DNA of 64,000 nt, from assembly GCA_947493885.1 (NCBI GenBank), contig CANLTE010000004.1:62001-126000 (forward strand), read 5' to 3'. The stretch comes from an uncultured Maribacter sp. GTDB lineage: Bacteria; Bacteroidota; Bacteroidia; Flavobacteriales; Flavobacteriaceae. The notes beneath the pieces were generated by a model. It was not told the origin of the DNA and ran no database searches. It was given only the letters and a program-made list of their open reading frames with translations. Both the position numbers and the translations under genes were made by a program. Positions 37,033-44,961 of this stretch are shown here, piece after piece (position 1 is the first letter of the stretch; every line of letters begins with the position of its first letter).

Positions 37033-38376
37033 ATGACATTGAATCCTCTTAACGCCATTTCTCCAATAGACGGGAGATACCGAAGTAAAACACAGTCTTT
37101 AGCTCCATTTTTCTCCGAAGAAGCCTTAATAAAATATAGAGTTCAGGTAGAAATAGAATATTTTATTGCACTTTGTGAAATTCCTTTACCGCAGCTTTCG
37201 ACTTTTGATAATAAAAAATTTGGTGCTTTAAGAGAAATCTACAAAAATTTTGACGCAGAAGACGCTTTGGCCATCAAAGAAATCGAAAAGGTTACCAACC
37301 ATGATGTAAAAGCAGTAGAGTACTTTATAAAAGAAGCTTTTGATAAACTAGGGCTCAGTGAATTTAAGGAGTTCATTCATTTTGGATTAACCTCTCAAGA
37401 TATCAACAATACAGCTATTCCGCTTTCGATAAAGGAAGCCATGAATGATGTTTATGTTCCGCTGTATTTTGAAGTAAAAAACAAATTGGAAGAACTGGTT
37501 CAAGAATGGAAAGAAATTCCATTACTTGCTAGGACACATGGTCAACCTGCTTCTCCTACCCGATTGGGTAAAGAAATTGATGTGTATGTTACTAGATTAA
37601 ATGAGCAATTTAATTTACTTAACGACATTCCTAGCGCAGCCAAATTTGGTGGTGCAACTGGTAATTATAATGCTCATAAGGTAGCATATCCTCAAATTGA
37701 CTGGAAGGCATTTGGACAACAATTTGTTCAAGAAAAGTTAGGATTACATCACTCTTTTCCAACCACTCAAATTGAACATTACGACCACATGGCAGCATTG
37801 TTTGATAATTTAAAAAGAATAAACACAATAATCTTAGATTTGGATAGGGATTTTTGGACCTATGTTTCTATGGATTATTTTAAACAAAAAATTAAAAAAG
37901 GTGAAGTTGGCTCATCGGCAATGCCACATAAAGTAAATCCAATTGATTTTGAAAATTCCGAAGGAAATTTAGGTATTGCAAATGCTGTTTTTGAGCATTT
38001 ATCTGCAAAACTTCCTGTCTCAAGACTACAAAGAGATTTAACCGATAGTACTGTTTTAAGAAATGTAGGTGTTCCGTTCGGACATACAGTAATTGCTTTT
38101 CAGTCTACATTAAAAGGCCTAAATAAATTACTATTAAATGCCGCAAAATTTGAAGAAGATTTAGAAAATAACTGGGCTGTAGTTGCTGAGGCTATTCAAA
38201 CTGTTTTACGTCGTGAGGGGTATCCAAATCCGTATGAAGCTCTAAAAGGTTTAACCCGTACTAATGAAAAAATAACTAAAGACTCTATGGCCAATTTTAT
38301 TGAAACCCTAGAAGTTTCTGACGCTATTAAGACGGAGTTAAAAGCAATTACACCAAGTAATTACACTGGTATTTAG
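37033..38376 (+). CDS. purB: Adenylosuccinate lyase
   Basis: Catalyses two beta-eliminations: SAICAR to AICAR in purine synthesis, and adenylosuccinate to AMP. The 447 residues start MTLNPLNAISPIDGRY, as in the E. coli-type enzymes. The signature GSSAMPHKVNPIDFEN (fumarase/aspartase superfamily loop), HFGLTSQDINNTA and ARTHGQPASPTRLGKE are intact. It has its own promoter and is followed by a strong bidirectional terminator. Confidence 0.97.
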   Translation: MTLNPLNAISPIDGRYRSKTQSLAPFFSEEALIKYRVQVEIEYFIALCEIPLPQLSTFDNKKFGALREIYKNFDAEDALAIKEIEKVTNHDVKAVEYFIKEAFDKLGLSEFKEFIHFGLTSQDINNTAIPLSIKEAMNDVYVPLYFEVKNKLEELVQEWKEIPLLARTHGQPASPTRLGKEIDVYVTRLNEQFNLLNDIPSAAKFGGATGNYNAHKVAYPQIDWKAFGQQFVQEKLGLHHSFPTTQIEHYDHMAALFDNLKRINTIILDLDRDFWTYVSMDYFKQKIKKGEVGSSAMPHKVNPIDFENSEGNLGIANAVFEHLSAKLPVSRLQRDLTDSTVLRNVGVPFGHTVIAFQSTLKGLNKLLLNAAKFEEDLENNWAVVAEAIQTVLRREGYPNPYEALKGLTRTNEKITKDSMANFIETLEVSDAIKTELKAITPSNYTGI

Positions 38377-38392
38377 TTTTAATAAACCAAAT

Positions 38393-38430
38393 AAAAAAGC
38401 CGCTAGTAGTTGTTACTAGCGGCTTTTTTA
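38393..38430. terminator. Bidirectional terminator between purB and the MscS gene
   Basis: A 16-bp stem AAAAAAGCCGCTAGTA / TACTAGCGGCTTTTTT with loop GTTGT; A and T runs on both sides let it serve both convergent genes. Confidence 0.9.
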
Positions 38431-38450
38431 TTGAAATTACAAATTTTAAA

Positions 38451-39266
38451 TTATCCTTGTTTTTGAATTTCGACAGCATGTGGGTAAGGTATTTCAATAC
38501 CAGCCTTATCTAGTGCTAATTTGCAATTTTCTAACGTTCCAAAATATACATCCCAGTAATCAGCAGGTGCAGCGTAAGGTCTAACAGCAAAATTTACCGA
38601 ACTGTCTGCCAATTCAGATACATTTACCGATGGTGCTGGATCATTTAGCACTTTAGAATCTGAAGTTAAAACTTCCAATAAAACTTCCTTTGCTCTTTTA
38701 ATATCTTCACCATAACCTACTCCAATGGTTAAATCCACTCTCATTTTTCCTTCAGCAGTATAATTAATAATATTGCCATTAGCCATTGCTCCATTTGGTA
38801 CAATTGCCAATTTATTATCTGGGGTAACTAGTTTAGTTGTAAAAATTTCTATTTCTTTTACTTCGCCCAAAGTACCCTGCGCTTCAATTAAATCTCCAAT
38901 TTTATAAGGTTTAAATATCATTATAAGTACACCTCCTGCAAAGTTTGAAAGTGACCCTTGCAATGCCAAACCAATAGCTAAACCAGCCGCAGCTATAACG
39001 GCAGCAAGACTTGTGGTTTCAACTCCTAAGGTTGAAATCACTGTGATAATCAAAAATATTTTAAGTGCCCAACTAATTAAATTTAAAAGAAACTTTTGCA
39101 ATGACTCATCGTAGTTTTTTTTACTCATTAATTTCTTAGCAACCTTAACAATTTTTGAAATAATCCACGAACCAATAATGTATATTAAAATAGCACCTAT
39201 CACCTTAGGTCCATATTCCACTACAAATTCAATTCCTTTGTTAATCCATATACTAGCGTTATCCAT
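38451..39266 (-). CDS. Small-conductance mechanosensitive channel (MscS family)
   Basis: A 271-residue channel that opens under membrane tension to release osmolytes. Hydrophobic helices lie near 20-40, 62-82 and 85-108; the third is glycine/alanine-rich (SLAAVIAAAGLAIGLALQGSLSNFAGG), as in the MscS pore helix. The beta domain follows (FKPYKIGDLIEAQGTLGEVKEIEIFTT, VPNGAMANGNIINYT). Length is close to the 286 aa E. coli MscS. The gene is monocistronic. Confidence 0.95.
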   Translation of the reverse strand: MDNASIWINKGIEFVVEYGPKVIGAILIYIIGSWIISKIVKVAKKLMSKKNYDESLQKFLLNLISWALKIFLIITVISTLGVETTSLAAVIAAAGLAIGLALQGSLSNFAGGVLIMIFKPYKIGDLIEAQGTLGEVKEIEIFTTKLVTPDNKLAIVPNGAMANGNIINYTAEGKMRVDLTIGVGYGEDIKRAKEVLLEVLTSDSKVLNDPAPSVNVSELADSSVNFAVRPYAAPADYWDVYFGTLENCKLALDKAGIEIPYPHAVEIQKQG

Positions 39267-39425
39267 AATAATGTATTTAAATTTAGTGTTCAGTTTTATG
39301 ACACGAATATATATAGAAGGTCACTAATTTCGATGAAAAAAATTATTTAATTCATAGAAAATTAATGCAAAAAAAATCCCGTCAGAAAAAAAATTCTAAC
39401 AGGATTTATTATCATTTAAGTAGCT
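39267..39425. other. Intergenic region with DUF4252 operon terminator
   Basis: Between the MscS start and the last DUF4252 gene. It carries a hairpin terminator at 39369-39407 for the sigma-DUF4252 operon on the minus strand; nothing else coding is seen. Confidence 0.5.
39369..39407 (-). terminator. Terminator of the DUF4252 operon
   Basis: On the minus strand ATCCTGTTAGAA pairs with TTCTGACGGGAT (with two G-U pairs), followed by TTTTTTT. Confidence 0.65.
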
Positions 39426-39971
39426 TTATCCCTTAAACAAATCAGTTAATTGCCCAAAACCTTCACCTTTATAATCAGACTTTTGTATTGCCTGCAATAA
39501 TTGTACTAGGTTAGCAGGGTTCATGTCATCTCCCAAAACGCGAATTAGAGCAAAACCTCTATCCTTGTTATTTCCATAAATAATAACCTCATCTATAGCC
39601 TCCTCATCTCCTAAGTATTTTACCGTTGCTTTTGCAAAACTTAAATTCATTTTCATGAGCTCCGTGTACTTCTCGTTTTTTAAAATAGCTTTGACATTTT
39701 CAGTTTCTATTTTATACTCAGCTGAATTCTCCAATGTTTTTTTAAAAGCTAAAACATTAAGTTTCTTTAACGAAGAAACAGCTTCTTTTTGCTTTTCCGT
39801 TAATTGTACTTCCTCAAGATTTAACAAGCTTGCTGGTAAATCAAAAGATAAAAAATTAGGGTTTTCAGAATTATCTACATAGTACTCCTGTAAACTTTGC
39901 GTAGATGAGCACGAGGCTAATGATAACGACATTACAACTACAGCTGCTATTTTAAATATTACTTTTCTCAT
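39426..39971 (-). CDS. DUF4252 lipoprotein
   Basis: The third DUF4252 copy of the operon. The LASC lipobox lies at about residues 18-21 of the form starting at ATG 39971 (MRKVIFKIAAVVVMS); this start gives a clean signal peptide, while the in-frame ATG at 39989 adds MPKRIK. The body (ENVKAILKNEKYTELMKMNL, then DRGFALIRVLGDDMNPANLV) is DUF4252-like but has diverged from the two upstream copies. It is probably a surface or periplasmic lipoprotein. Function unknown. Confidence 0.8.
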   Translation of the reverse strand: MRKVIFKIAAVVVMSLSLASCSSTQSLQEYYVDNSENPNFLSFDLPASLLNLEEVQLTEKQKEAVSSLKKLNVLAFKKTLENSAEYKIETENVKAILKNEKYTELMKMNLSFAKATVKYLGDEEAIDEVIIYGNNKDRGFALIRVLGDDMNPANLVQLLQAIQKSDYKGEGFGQLTDLFKG

Positions 39972-39995
39972 TTTTATTCTTTTAGGCATTTGCCA

Positions 39996-40541
39996 TTATT
40001 CCTCCTTATTAACCTTATTTAATTCTTTGGGTAAATTCATTTTATTGGTAAGGGTACTTATCTTACTCAAATCGATATCTCCAGTGATTGACAGTAAAAC
40101 TGTTTCAAATTTTCTTCCATCAACATTTATATCTATATTACCCATGTCTGTAACAAACATTAACAACTCTTTCACGTGATCAGGTGTTTTTCCTTCTCTA
40201 ATATAAAATTTAATGTTAACATCTTTGTCCTTAACACGCATTAACTCTTCCAACTTAGCTGTTCTTAAATACTTTTTAACGCTAACGCTCATATCTTTGG
40301 CAGTGGACTTATCTTCAGTAATAAAAACTTTTAAGGAGTTTAAACTTCTTGCCATCTCAATGAAATCCTCTGTTTCTTTATCCACACCGTCTACGTGAAC
40401 TGATGACATAAGATTAATTAAACTCTTGTTAATGACTACCGAACCAACTTTTTCCATATTTTCATACTTATCAAAAAGCGATTGCGAAAATCCAAAAAAC
40501 GGTAAAACGGCTAATACTAGAACTAATGTGATTTTTTTCAT
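39996..40541 (-). CDS. DUF4252 exported protein, second copy
   Basis: A 181-residue protein with an N-terminal signal peptide (ending GFSQS, about 20 residues). Its core, including KLEELMRVKDKDVNIKFYIR and the terminal LTNKMNLPKELNK, is strongly similar to the next upstream gene, with similar length, so the two are tandem paralogues. DUF4252 proteins have no known activity and are typically encoded with ECF sigma factors in Flavobacteriia. Confidence 0.85.
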   Translation of the reverse strand: MKKITLVLVLAVLPFFGFSQSLFDKYENMEKVGSVVINKSLINLMSSVHVDGVDKETEDFIEMARSLNSLKVFITEDKSTAKDMSVSVKKYLRTAKLEELMRVKDKDVNIKFYIREGKTPDHVKELLMFVTDMGNIDINVDGRKFETVLLSITGDIDLSKISTLTNKMNLPKELNKVNKEE

Positions 40542-40572
40542 GATTATTGATTTAATTGATTGATGATGAATT

Positions 40573-40610
40573 TTGAATAAAAGGTAGCATATAACCTACC
40601 TTTTATTCAA
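40573..40610 (-). other. Intra-operon 15-bp perfect inverted repeat
   Basis: TTGAATAAAAGGTAG pairs with CTACCTTTTATTCAA around an 8-nt loop, between the first DUF4252 stop and the second DUF4252 start. It is a strong hairpin but lacks a clear T run on the coding strand. It may be an mRNA processing, stability or partial attenuation element that adjusts the ratio of the paralogues. Confidence 0.6.
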
Positions 40611-40617
40611 CTATAAT

Positions 40618-41163
40618 TTATTTTTGTTTCCCTGCCTTATTAAGTTCTTCAGGTAAATTCATTTTGTTAGTAAGCGAACTTATTTTGTTTAAATCAATAT
40701 CTCCTGTTAAGGATAATAATACGGTTTCAAACTTTCGTCCATCTACTTCTACATTGGCATTTTTCATTCCAGTAACAAACATTAATAACTCGCTTACATG
40801 GTCTGCATCTTTACCTTCTTTAATATAAAACTTTATGTTAGCATCTTTATCTTTAATACGCATTAACTCCTCTAGTTTTGCTGATTTTAAATAACTATTC
40901 ATGGTCTTTAACATATCAGCAGAAACCTTTTTATCCTCTGTAATGAATACCTTTAAGTTTTTAAGGCTTTGTGCGATATCCATAAAATCTTTAGCCTCTG
41001 GATCATCTACCTCAACATCTATTTTAGAAAGTAACCTAAACATACTCTGATTTACTACAACGGCACTTACGTTATCTAAATCTTCATATTTATCAAATAT
41101 CGACTGAGAAAACCCTGCGAAAGGTAGAAGCCCCACTGCGATTAGTATAATTAACTTTTTCAT
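40618..41163 (-). CDS. DUF4252 exported protein, first copy
   Basis: A 181-residue exported protein with signal peptide (AGFSQS, about 20 residues). The core KLEELMRIKDKDANIKFYIK and end LTNKMNLPEELNKAGKQK match the following copy closely. It is the first effector gene after the sigma and anti-sigma-like genes, 11 bp downstream of the latter. Unknown function, probably part of an envelope-stress output. Confidence 0.85.
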   Translation of the reverse strand: MKKLIILIAVGLLPFAGFSQSIFDKYEDLDNVSAVVVNQSMFRLLSKIDVEVDDPEAKDFMDIAQSLKNLKVFITEDKKVSADMLKTMNSYLKSAKLEELMRIKDKDANIKFYIKEGKDADHVSELLMFVTGMKNANVEVDGRKFETVLLSLTGDIDLNKISSLTNKMNLPEELNKAGKQK

Positions 41164-41174
41164 GATTTTTAATT

Positions 41175-41597
41175 TTAATTATTGTTATAAATTTTTTGTT
41201 TTGTTTTTTCGAACTCGTTTAAATAAGCTACTTTTTCAGTACCTCGACTAAAATTTTGAGCTAAAAGGTTTAGCGCTTTTTTTGTTTCGCTATAGGCATA
41301 TTCAGCCTCTTTTTGCTCTTGATAATCTTGATAACCAAAATATAAACCAAATACTAAAACTGCTACTGCTGCAATAGAAAGCCACTTATATGTATTTTTT
41401 CTAGGTTTTAGTGGAACTTGCTTTGTAAACTTTTCTTCTTTGGCTATAGAAAAATATTGAAACAATGGCTTGTATTGCTCAAGATGTGGTGCTACACTTT
41501 CTTGCGAAAAATACGCTCTTAAAGTTTCCTCCTCTGCAACTGTAGCAGTTGCTTCGAAATACTTTTCTAATATATTTTCAATTTTATCCAATTCCAT
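41175..41597 (-). CDS. Anti-sigma-like single-pass membrane protein
   Basis: A 140-residue protein with a cytosolic N-terminal helical segment (LDKIENILEKYFEATATVAEEETLRAYF), one transmembrane helix near residues 72-90, and a short periplasmic tail. It overlaps the sigma gene by 14 bp, a classical arrangement for sigma/anti-sigma pairs. The conserved zinc-binding His/Cys motif of ZAS anti-sigmas is absent, so the assignment rests on topology and neighbourhood. Confidence 0.65.
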   Translation of the reverse strand: MELDKIENILEKYFEATATVAEEETLRAYFSQESVAPHLEQYKPLFQYFSIAKEEKFTKQVPLKPRKNTYKWLSIAAVAVLVFGLYFGYQDYQEQKEAEYAYSETKKALNLLAQNFSRGTEKVAYLNEFEKTKQKIYNNN

Positions 41598-42093
41598 AAT
41601 TATGTTGTTGCATTAATTTTTCTCTTACTGTTTTTCTTGCTCTGGATAACGTTACCCTTATTGCAGTTGGCTTCATTCCTAAGAGATTTTCAATTTCATC
41701 AAAATTGTATTGCTCAATATCTCTCAATTGCAAAACCAGTTTCTGTTGCTCTGGTAATTCCTCCATGATACGTTCTACTAGACTAACACTGTCCCTTGCC
41801 TCTACTTGTTTTTGTAATGAAGTATTTTCATCTCCATAATTACTGTGTACCAACTTTAAGTTCCCAGCTTGCTTTGATTTTAAGCGATCTAAACAAAAGT
41901 TTTTTGTCATTGTCATAGCAAAAGCTTCAACATTATTATAGCTCTCCATGACCTGTTTTTTGGTCCACAGTTTTAACAAAATTTCTTGAGTAGCATCTTC
42001 TGCTTCTTCTGTAGAAACTAACAAGCGCTTTGCTAACCTGTATAGCTTGTCCTTAAAAGGCATTACCACATTTAAAAATTCTGACTGTTTCAT
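41584..42093 (-). CDS. ECF RNA polymerase sigma factor
   Basis: A 169-residue sigma factor of the extracytoplasmic-function type. Region 2 is seen as DKLYRLAKRLLVSTEEAEDATQEILLKLW; region 4 is MEELPEQQKLVLQLRDIEQYNFDEIENLLGMKPTAIRVTLSRARK, with the helix-turn-helix in the last part. Region 3 is absent, as in ECF sigmas. The upstream region holds TGTAACA / CGTC at 42143-42168, a typical ECF promoter pattern, implying autoregulation. Confidence 0.93.
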   Translation of the reverse strand: MKQSEFLNVVMPFKDKLYRLAKRLLVSTEEAEDATQEILLKLWTKKQVMESYNNVEAFAMTMTKNFCLDRLKSKQAGNLKLVHSNYGDENTSLQKQVEARDSVSLVERIMEELPEQQKLVLQLRDIEQYNFDEIENLLGMKPTAIRVTLSRARKTVREKLMQQHNYGIG

Positions 42094-42142
42094 TTTTTGG
42101 TTTAGTTGTTTGTAAACCGTTTTTAAGTGTCTACAAAAAGAA

Positions 42143-42168
42143 GACGAAGTACATCGAATTTTGTTACA
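42143..42168 (-). promoter_or_regulatory. ECF-type autoregulatory promoter of the sigma-DUF4252 operon
   Basis: On the minus strand TGTAAC (within complement of 42162-42168) is followed after 16 bp by CGTC (complement of 42143-42146). GTAAC / CGTC with 16-17 bp is a widely observed ECF pattern. It lies about 50 bp before the sigma ATG. Confidence 0.5.
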
Positions 42169-42316
42169 AAAAATTTTTTATTCGTTGATATGTAAGTATT
42201 TTGCAAAGAAAAGAACTAATTATTTACCCATCACCAAAAGGCTATTTATACTATTTTTCTTACCTTTTGGAATAATTTTTGATTAGACTAATACTATATT
42301 TAGAAATAAAACTGCT

Positions 42317-43807
42317 ATGAACTTTAAAAAGTATTTACTGTTATTTATTACTTCTGGACTACTATTGTATGGTTGCTCTAAAAATGATGATAACGACTTA
42401 GACCCTAACCCAATAGAACCAGACCCAACTGCAAATGTTGATGTTCAAGACTTTATGTGGAAAGCAATGAACCTATGGTATTTCTGGCAAGATGATGTTC
42501 CTAATCTATCTGATACAAAATTTCCAAATACAGAAGAAGGACAAAAAACTTACACAGATTTTTTAAGTTCTGAGGAAGATCCTGAAAAGTTTTTTAATGA
42601 AAAATTATTGTTCAATGAAGATAGATTTAGTTTTCTAGCACAAGATTATAAAGAACTGACCGAATCATTAGCTGGGATATCAAAAAGTAACGGGCTCGAA
42701 TTTGGTTTAATTAGTTTTATTGATAGTGACGATATTTTTGGATATGTGAGATATGTAGTACCCGGTTCAGATGCTTCAACTAAAAATATTGAACGAGGAG
42801 AGTTGTTTACTGGAGTAAACGGTCAAACCTTAAATTTTAGCAATTATAGAGATTTATTGTTTAGTGAAGCTGATACTTACACCTTAAACATGGCAGACAT
42901 TATGGGTAATGTTCTTACACCAAACGGTAAAGAAGTGGAGCTGACTAAATTAGTTGGTTTAGCTGAAAACCCCGTTTATTTACATAAAACTTTTGAAATT
43001 GGAGACAAAAAAATTGGTTACCTCGTATACAATGGGTTTACCAATGAATATGATGAACAGCTTAATGACGCTTTTGGAGAGTTTAAAGCAAATAATGTTA
43101 CCGACTTGGTTCTAGACTTAAGGTATAACCCTGGCGGGTCAGTAAATTCAGCACGTTTATTATCTAGTATGATTTATGGTACAAATACAAATGAGGTTTT
43201 CTTAAAAGCACGGTACAACCAGAAGTACCAAACATTTTTAGAGAATAGAAACGAGGATCTTAATGATTATTTTGGGGACGTCACAAAGGACGGCTCTGCA
43301 GTGAATACCTTAAATTTAAGTAAAGTTTATATTATTGCCACCAATAGTTCAGCGTCGTCTAGTGAACTAGTTATTAACGGACTAGAACCCTATATTGATG
43401 TTGTTCAAATAGGAGAAACTACAAGGGGAAAAAATGAATTTTCTATTACAATGGTTGATGACCCTGATAATGATTTTATCTACAACCCATCTAGAGAAGG
43501 TAATATAAATGCGGACAATAAGTGGGCTATTCAACCTTTAATAGGTAGAAATGAAAATGCTGAAGGTTTTTCTGACTATACTAATGGTCTTCCTGCAGAC
43601 ATTGAGTTAGAAGAAGATTTAGAAAACCTTGGAGTACTTGGTGACGAAAACGAGCCTCTGCTAGCAAGAGCTATTCAAGAAATTACAGGAGTTTCTAGTA
43701 AAAGAGATTTTACTGTTGGAATGCCAGCAAAATCATTTACGAATTCAAAAATGTTTACACCTACTAAAGATAACATGTATGTAAACAAACTTGTTAGGAT
43801 GGAATAA
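42317..43807 (+). CDS. S41 family peptidase lipoprotein
   Basis: A 496-residue C-terminal-processing-like protease exported as a lipoprotein (LLYGC, lipidated C20). The PDZ-like middle (about 120-205) contains GYVRYVVPGSDASTKNIERG. The protease core contains LVLDLRYNPGGSVNSARLLS and the catalytic serine in TNSSASSSELVINGL, with a lysine-type neighbourhood after GETTRGKNEF. It is divergent from the sigma operon and convergent with the btuG-like gene. Its substrates are unknown. Confidence 0.9.
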   Translation: MNFKKYLLLFITSGLLLYGCSKNDDNDLDPNPIEPDPTANVDVQDFMWKAMNLWYFWQDDVPNLSDTKFPNTEEGQKTYTDFLSSEEDPEKFFNEKLLFNEDRFSFLAQDYKELTESLAGISKSNGLEFGLISFIDSDDIFGYVRYVVPGSDASTKNIERGELFTGVNGQTLNFSNYRDLLFSEADTYTLNMADIMGNVLTPNGKEVELTKLVGLAENPVYLHKTFEIGDKKIGYLVYNGFTNEYDEQLNDAFGEFKANNVTDLVLDLRYNPGGSVNSARLLSSMIYGTNTNEVFLKARYNQKYQTFLENRNEDLNDYFGDVTKDGSAVNTLNLSKVYIIATNSSASSSELVINGLEPYIDVVQIGETTRGKNEFSITMVDDPDNDFIYNPSREGNINADNKWAIQPLIGRNENAEGFSDYTNGLPADIELEEDLENLGVLGDENEPLLARAIQEITGVSSKRDFTVGMPAKSFTNSKMFTPTKDNMYVNKLVRME

Positions 43808-43831
43808 CAACAAATCTATTTTATATATACA

Positions 43832-43870
43832 AATAAATAAGGCTCACTTTTAAAGTGAGCCTTATTTATT
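43832..43870. terminator. Bidirectional terminator between the S41 peptidase and the btuG-like gene
   Basis: A stem of up to 19 bp (AATAAATAAGGCTCACTTT / AAAGTGAGCCTTATTTATT) separates the convergent genes. Confidence 0.88.
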
Positions 43871-43890
43871 ATAACTACAATTGGTTATAT

Positions 43891-44958
43891 TTACTCATTA
43901 AAATAAACCCCATTAGGATTTCTACCAACCGTTAAGTCTTTTACTAATTTAGTAGTAGATAAATCGTAAATAGACAAAGTACCATTACTTGCAAAATCTC
44001 CAGCATCCGAAACATATAATCTTCCATTATTAACATCCATACCGTAAAATCCAGCAGCTGTGTGTGTTAAAATTGATGTGGAAGGTAAACTAGTTGCCGC
44101 TGTGGTTAGCGTATAAACATCTTGACCTAAATTATAATACAAATCATCTCCTTCTATGCTCAAATAACTTGGATGTTCGGTACTACCAAATTCAAGAGTA
44201 CTAGATACTTCGTTTGTCGAAACATTAATTATATCTAATTGTCCCGCAGTTTCTGCCCCTGTCCAAGCAGGTTCCCCCTTAGAAAGCACCCACAGATTAT
44301 CACTGTCGTCCATTTGTAATGAGTCGGGTCTGTCACCAACTGTAATGGTTGTAGACACTTCCTGTGTGCTTGTATTAATTACTGAAATAATATTGTTAGT
44401 TCCCCAAGCTCCTTTGTGTGCCACATAGATTACTCCGTCTTTAACTAGCATTCTTTCAGGACCTAAAGCTACAGGTATAGTTCCTTCGACCTGATTGGTT
44501 GTTAAATTAATGATTGCTAAATAATCATCAGTTTCATCACTAGTATCTCCCCAATTAGAAACATAACCTTTTCCGTTTGCTTCTACCAAAAATCTTGGGT
44601 TTTCTAAACCAGTATCTATTGTTGCCACGTGTTCAAAAGAATATCTATTTACAACTTCTATCTTATTAGATACATTCGCTACAATATAGGCCTCATCACC
44701 AATTAGCTGCATAGATTGAGCAACATTTCCTAAATCAGCATTATTTACTTTATTATAAATAGCAGATTCGTTAGTTTCTAAATCTTCAGAAATAAACGAA
44801 ATTGTTCCGGTACCATCTAAAAAAGGACCTTCATTTACAACCAATATTCCATTGTCATATGCTCCCAAAGGAATATTGTTCTCATCATCATCATTGTTAC
44901 AGGATACGTTAAATAATCCCACCGCCATCAAGGCCAAAATTCCATGTTTAATTTTCAT
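43891..44958 (-). CDS. BtuG-like cobalamin-binding beta-propeller lipoprotein (YncE/DUF5074)
   Basis: A 355-residue lipoprotein (VSC, C20). The body is a repeated beta-propeller: short repeats such as NVSNKIEVVNRYSFEHVATI, INLTTNQVEGTIPV, INTSTQEVSTTITVGDRP and YDLSTTKLVKDLTVGRNP. In Bacteroides, BtuG is a surface beta-propeller lipoprotein that captures B12 and works with BtuB. This gene follows the btuB-like receptor by 3 bp under the same riboswitch, so a BtuG-like role is likely. The DUF5074 label is generic. Confidence 0.82.
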   Translation of the reverse strand: MKIKHGILALMAVGLFNVSCNNDDDENNIPLGAYDNGILVVNEGPFLDGTGTISFISEDLETNESAIYNKVNNADLGNVAQSMQLIGDEAYIVANVSNKIEVVNRYSFEHVATIDTGLENPRFLVEANGKGYVSNWGDTSDETDDYLAIINLTTNQVEGTIPVALGPERMLVKDGVIYVAHKGAWGTNNIISVINTSTQEVSTTITVGDRPDSLQMDDSDNLWVLSKGEPAWTGAETAGQLDIINVSTNEVSSTLEFGSTEHPSYLSIEGDDLYYNLGQDVYTLTTAATSLPSTSILTHTAAGFYGMDVNNGRLYVSDAGDFASNGTLSIYDLSTTKLVKDLTVGRNPNGVYFNE

Positions 44959-44961
44959 TTT

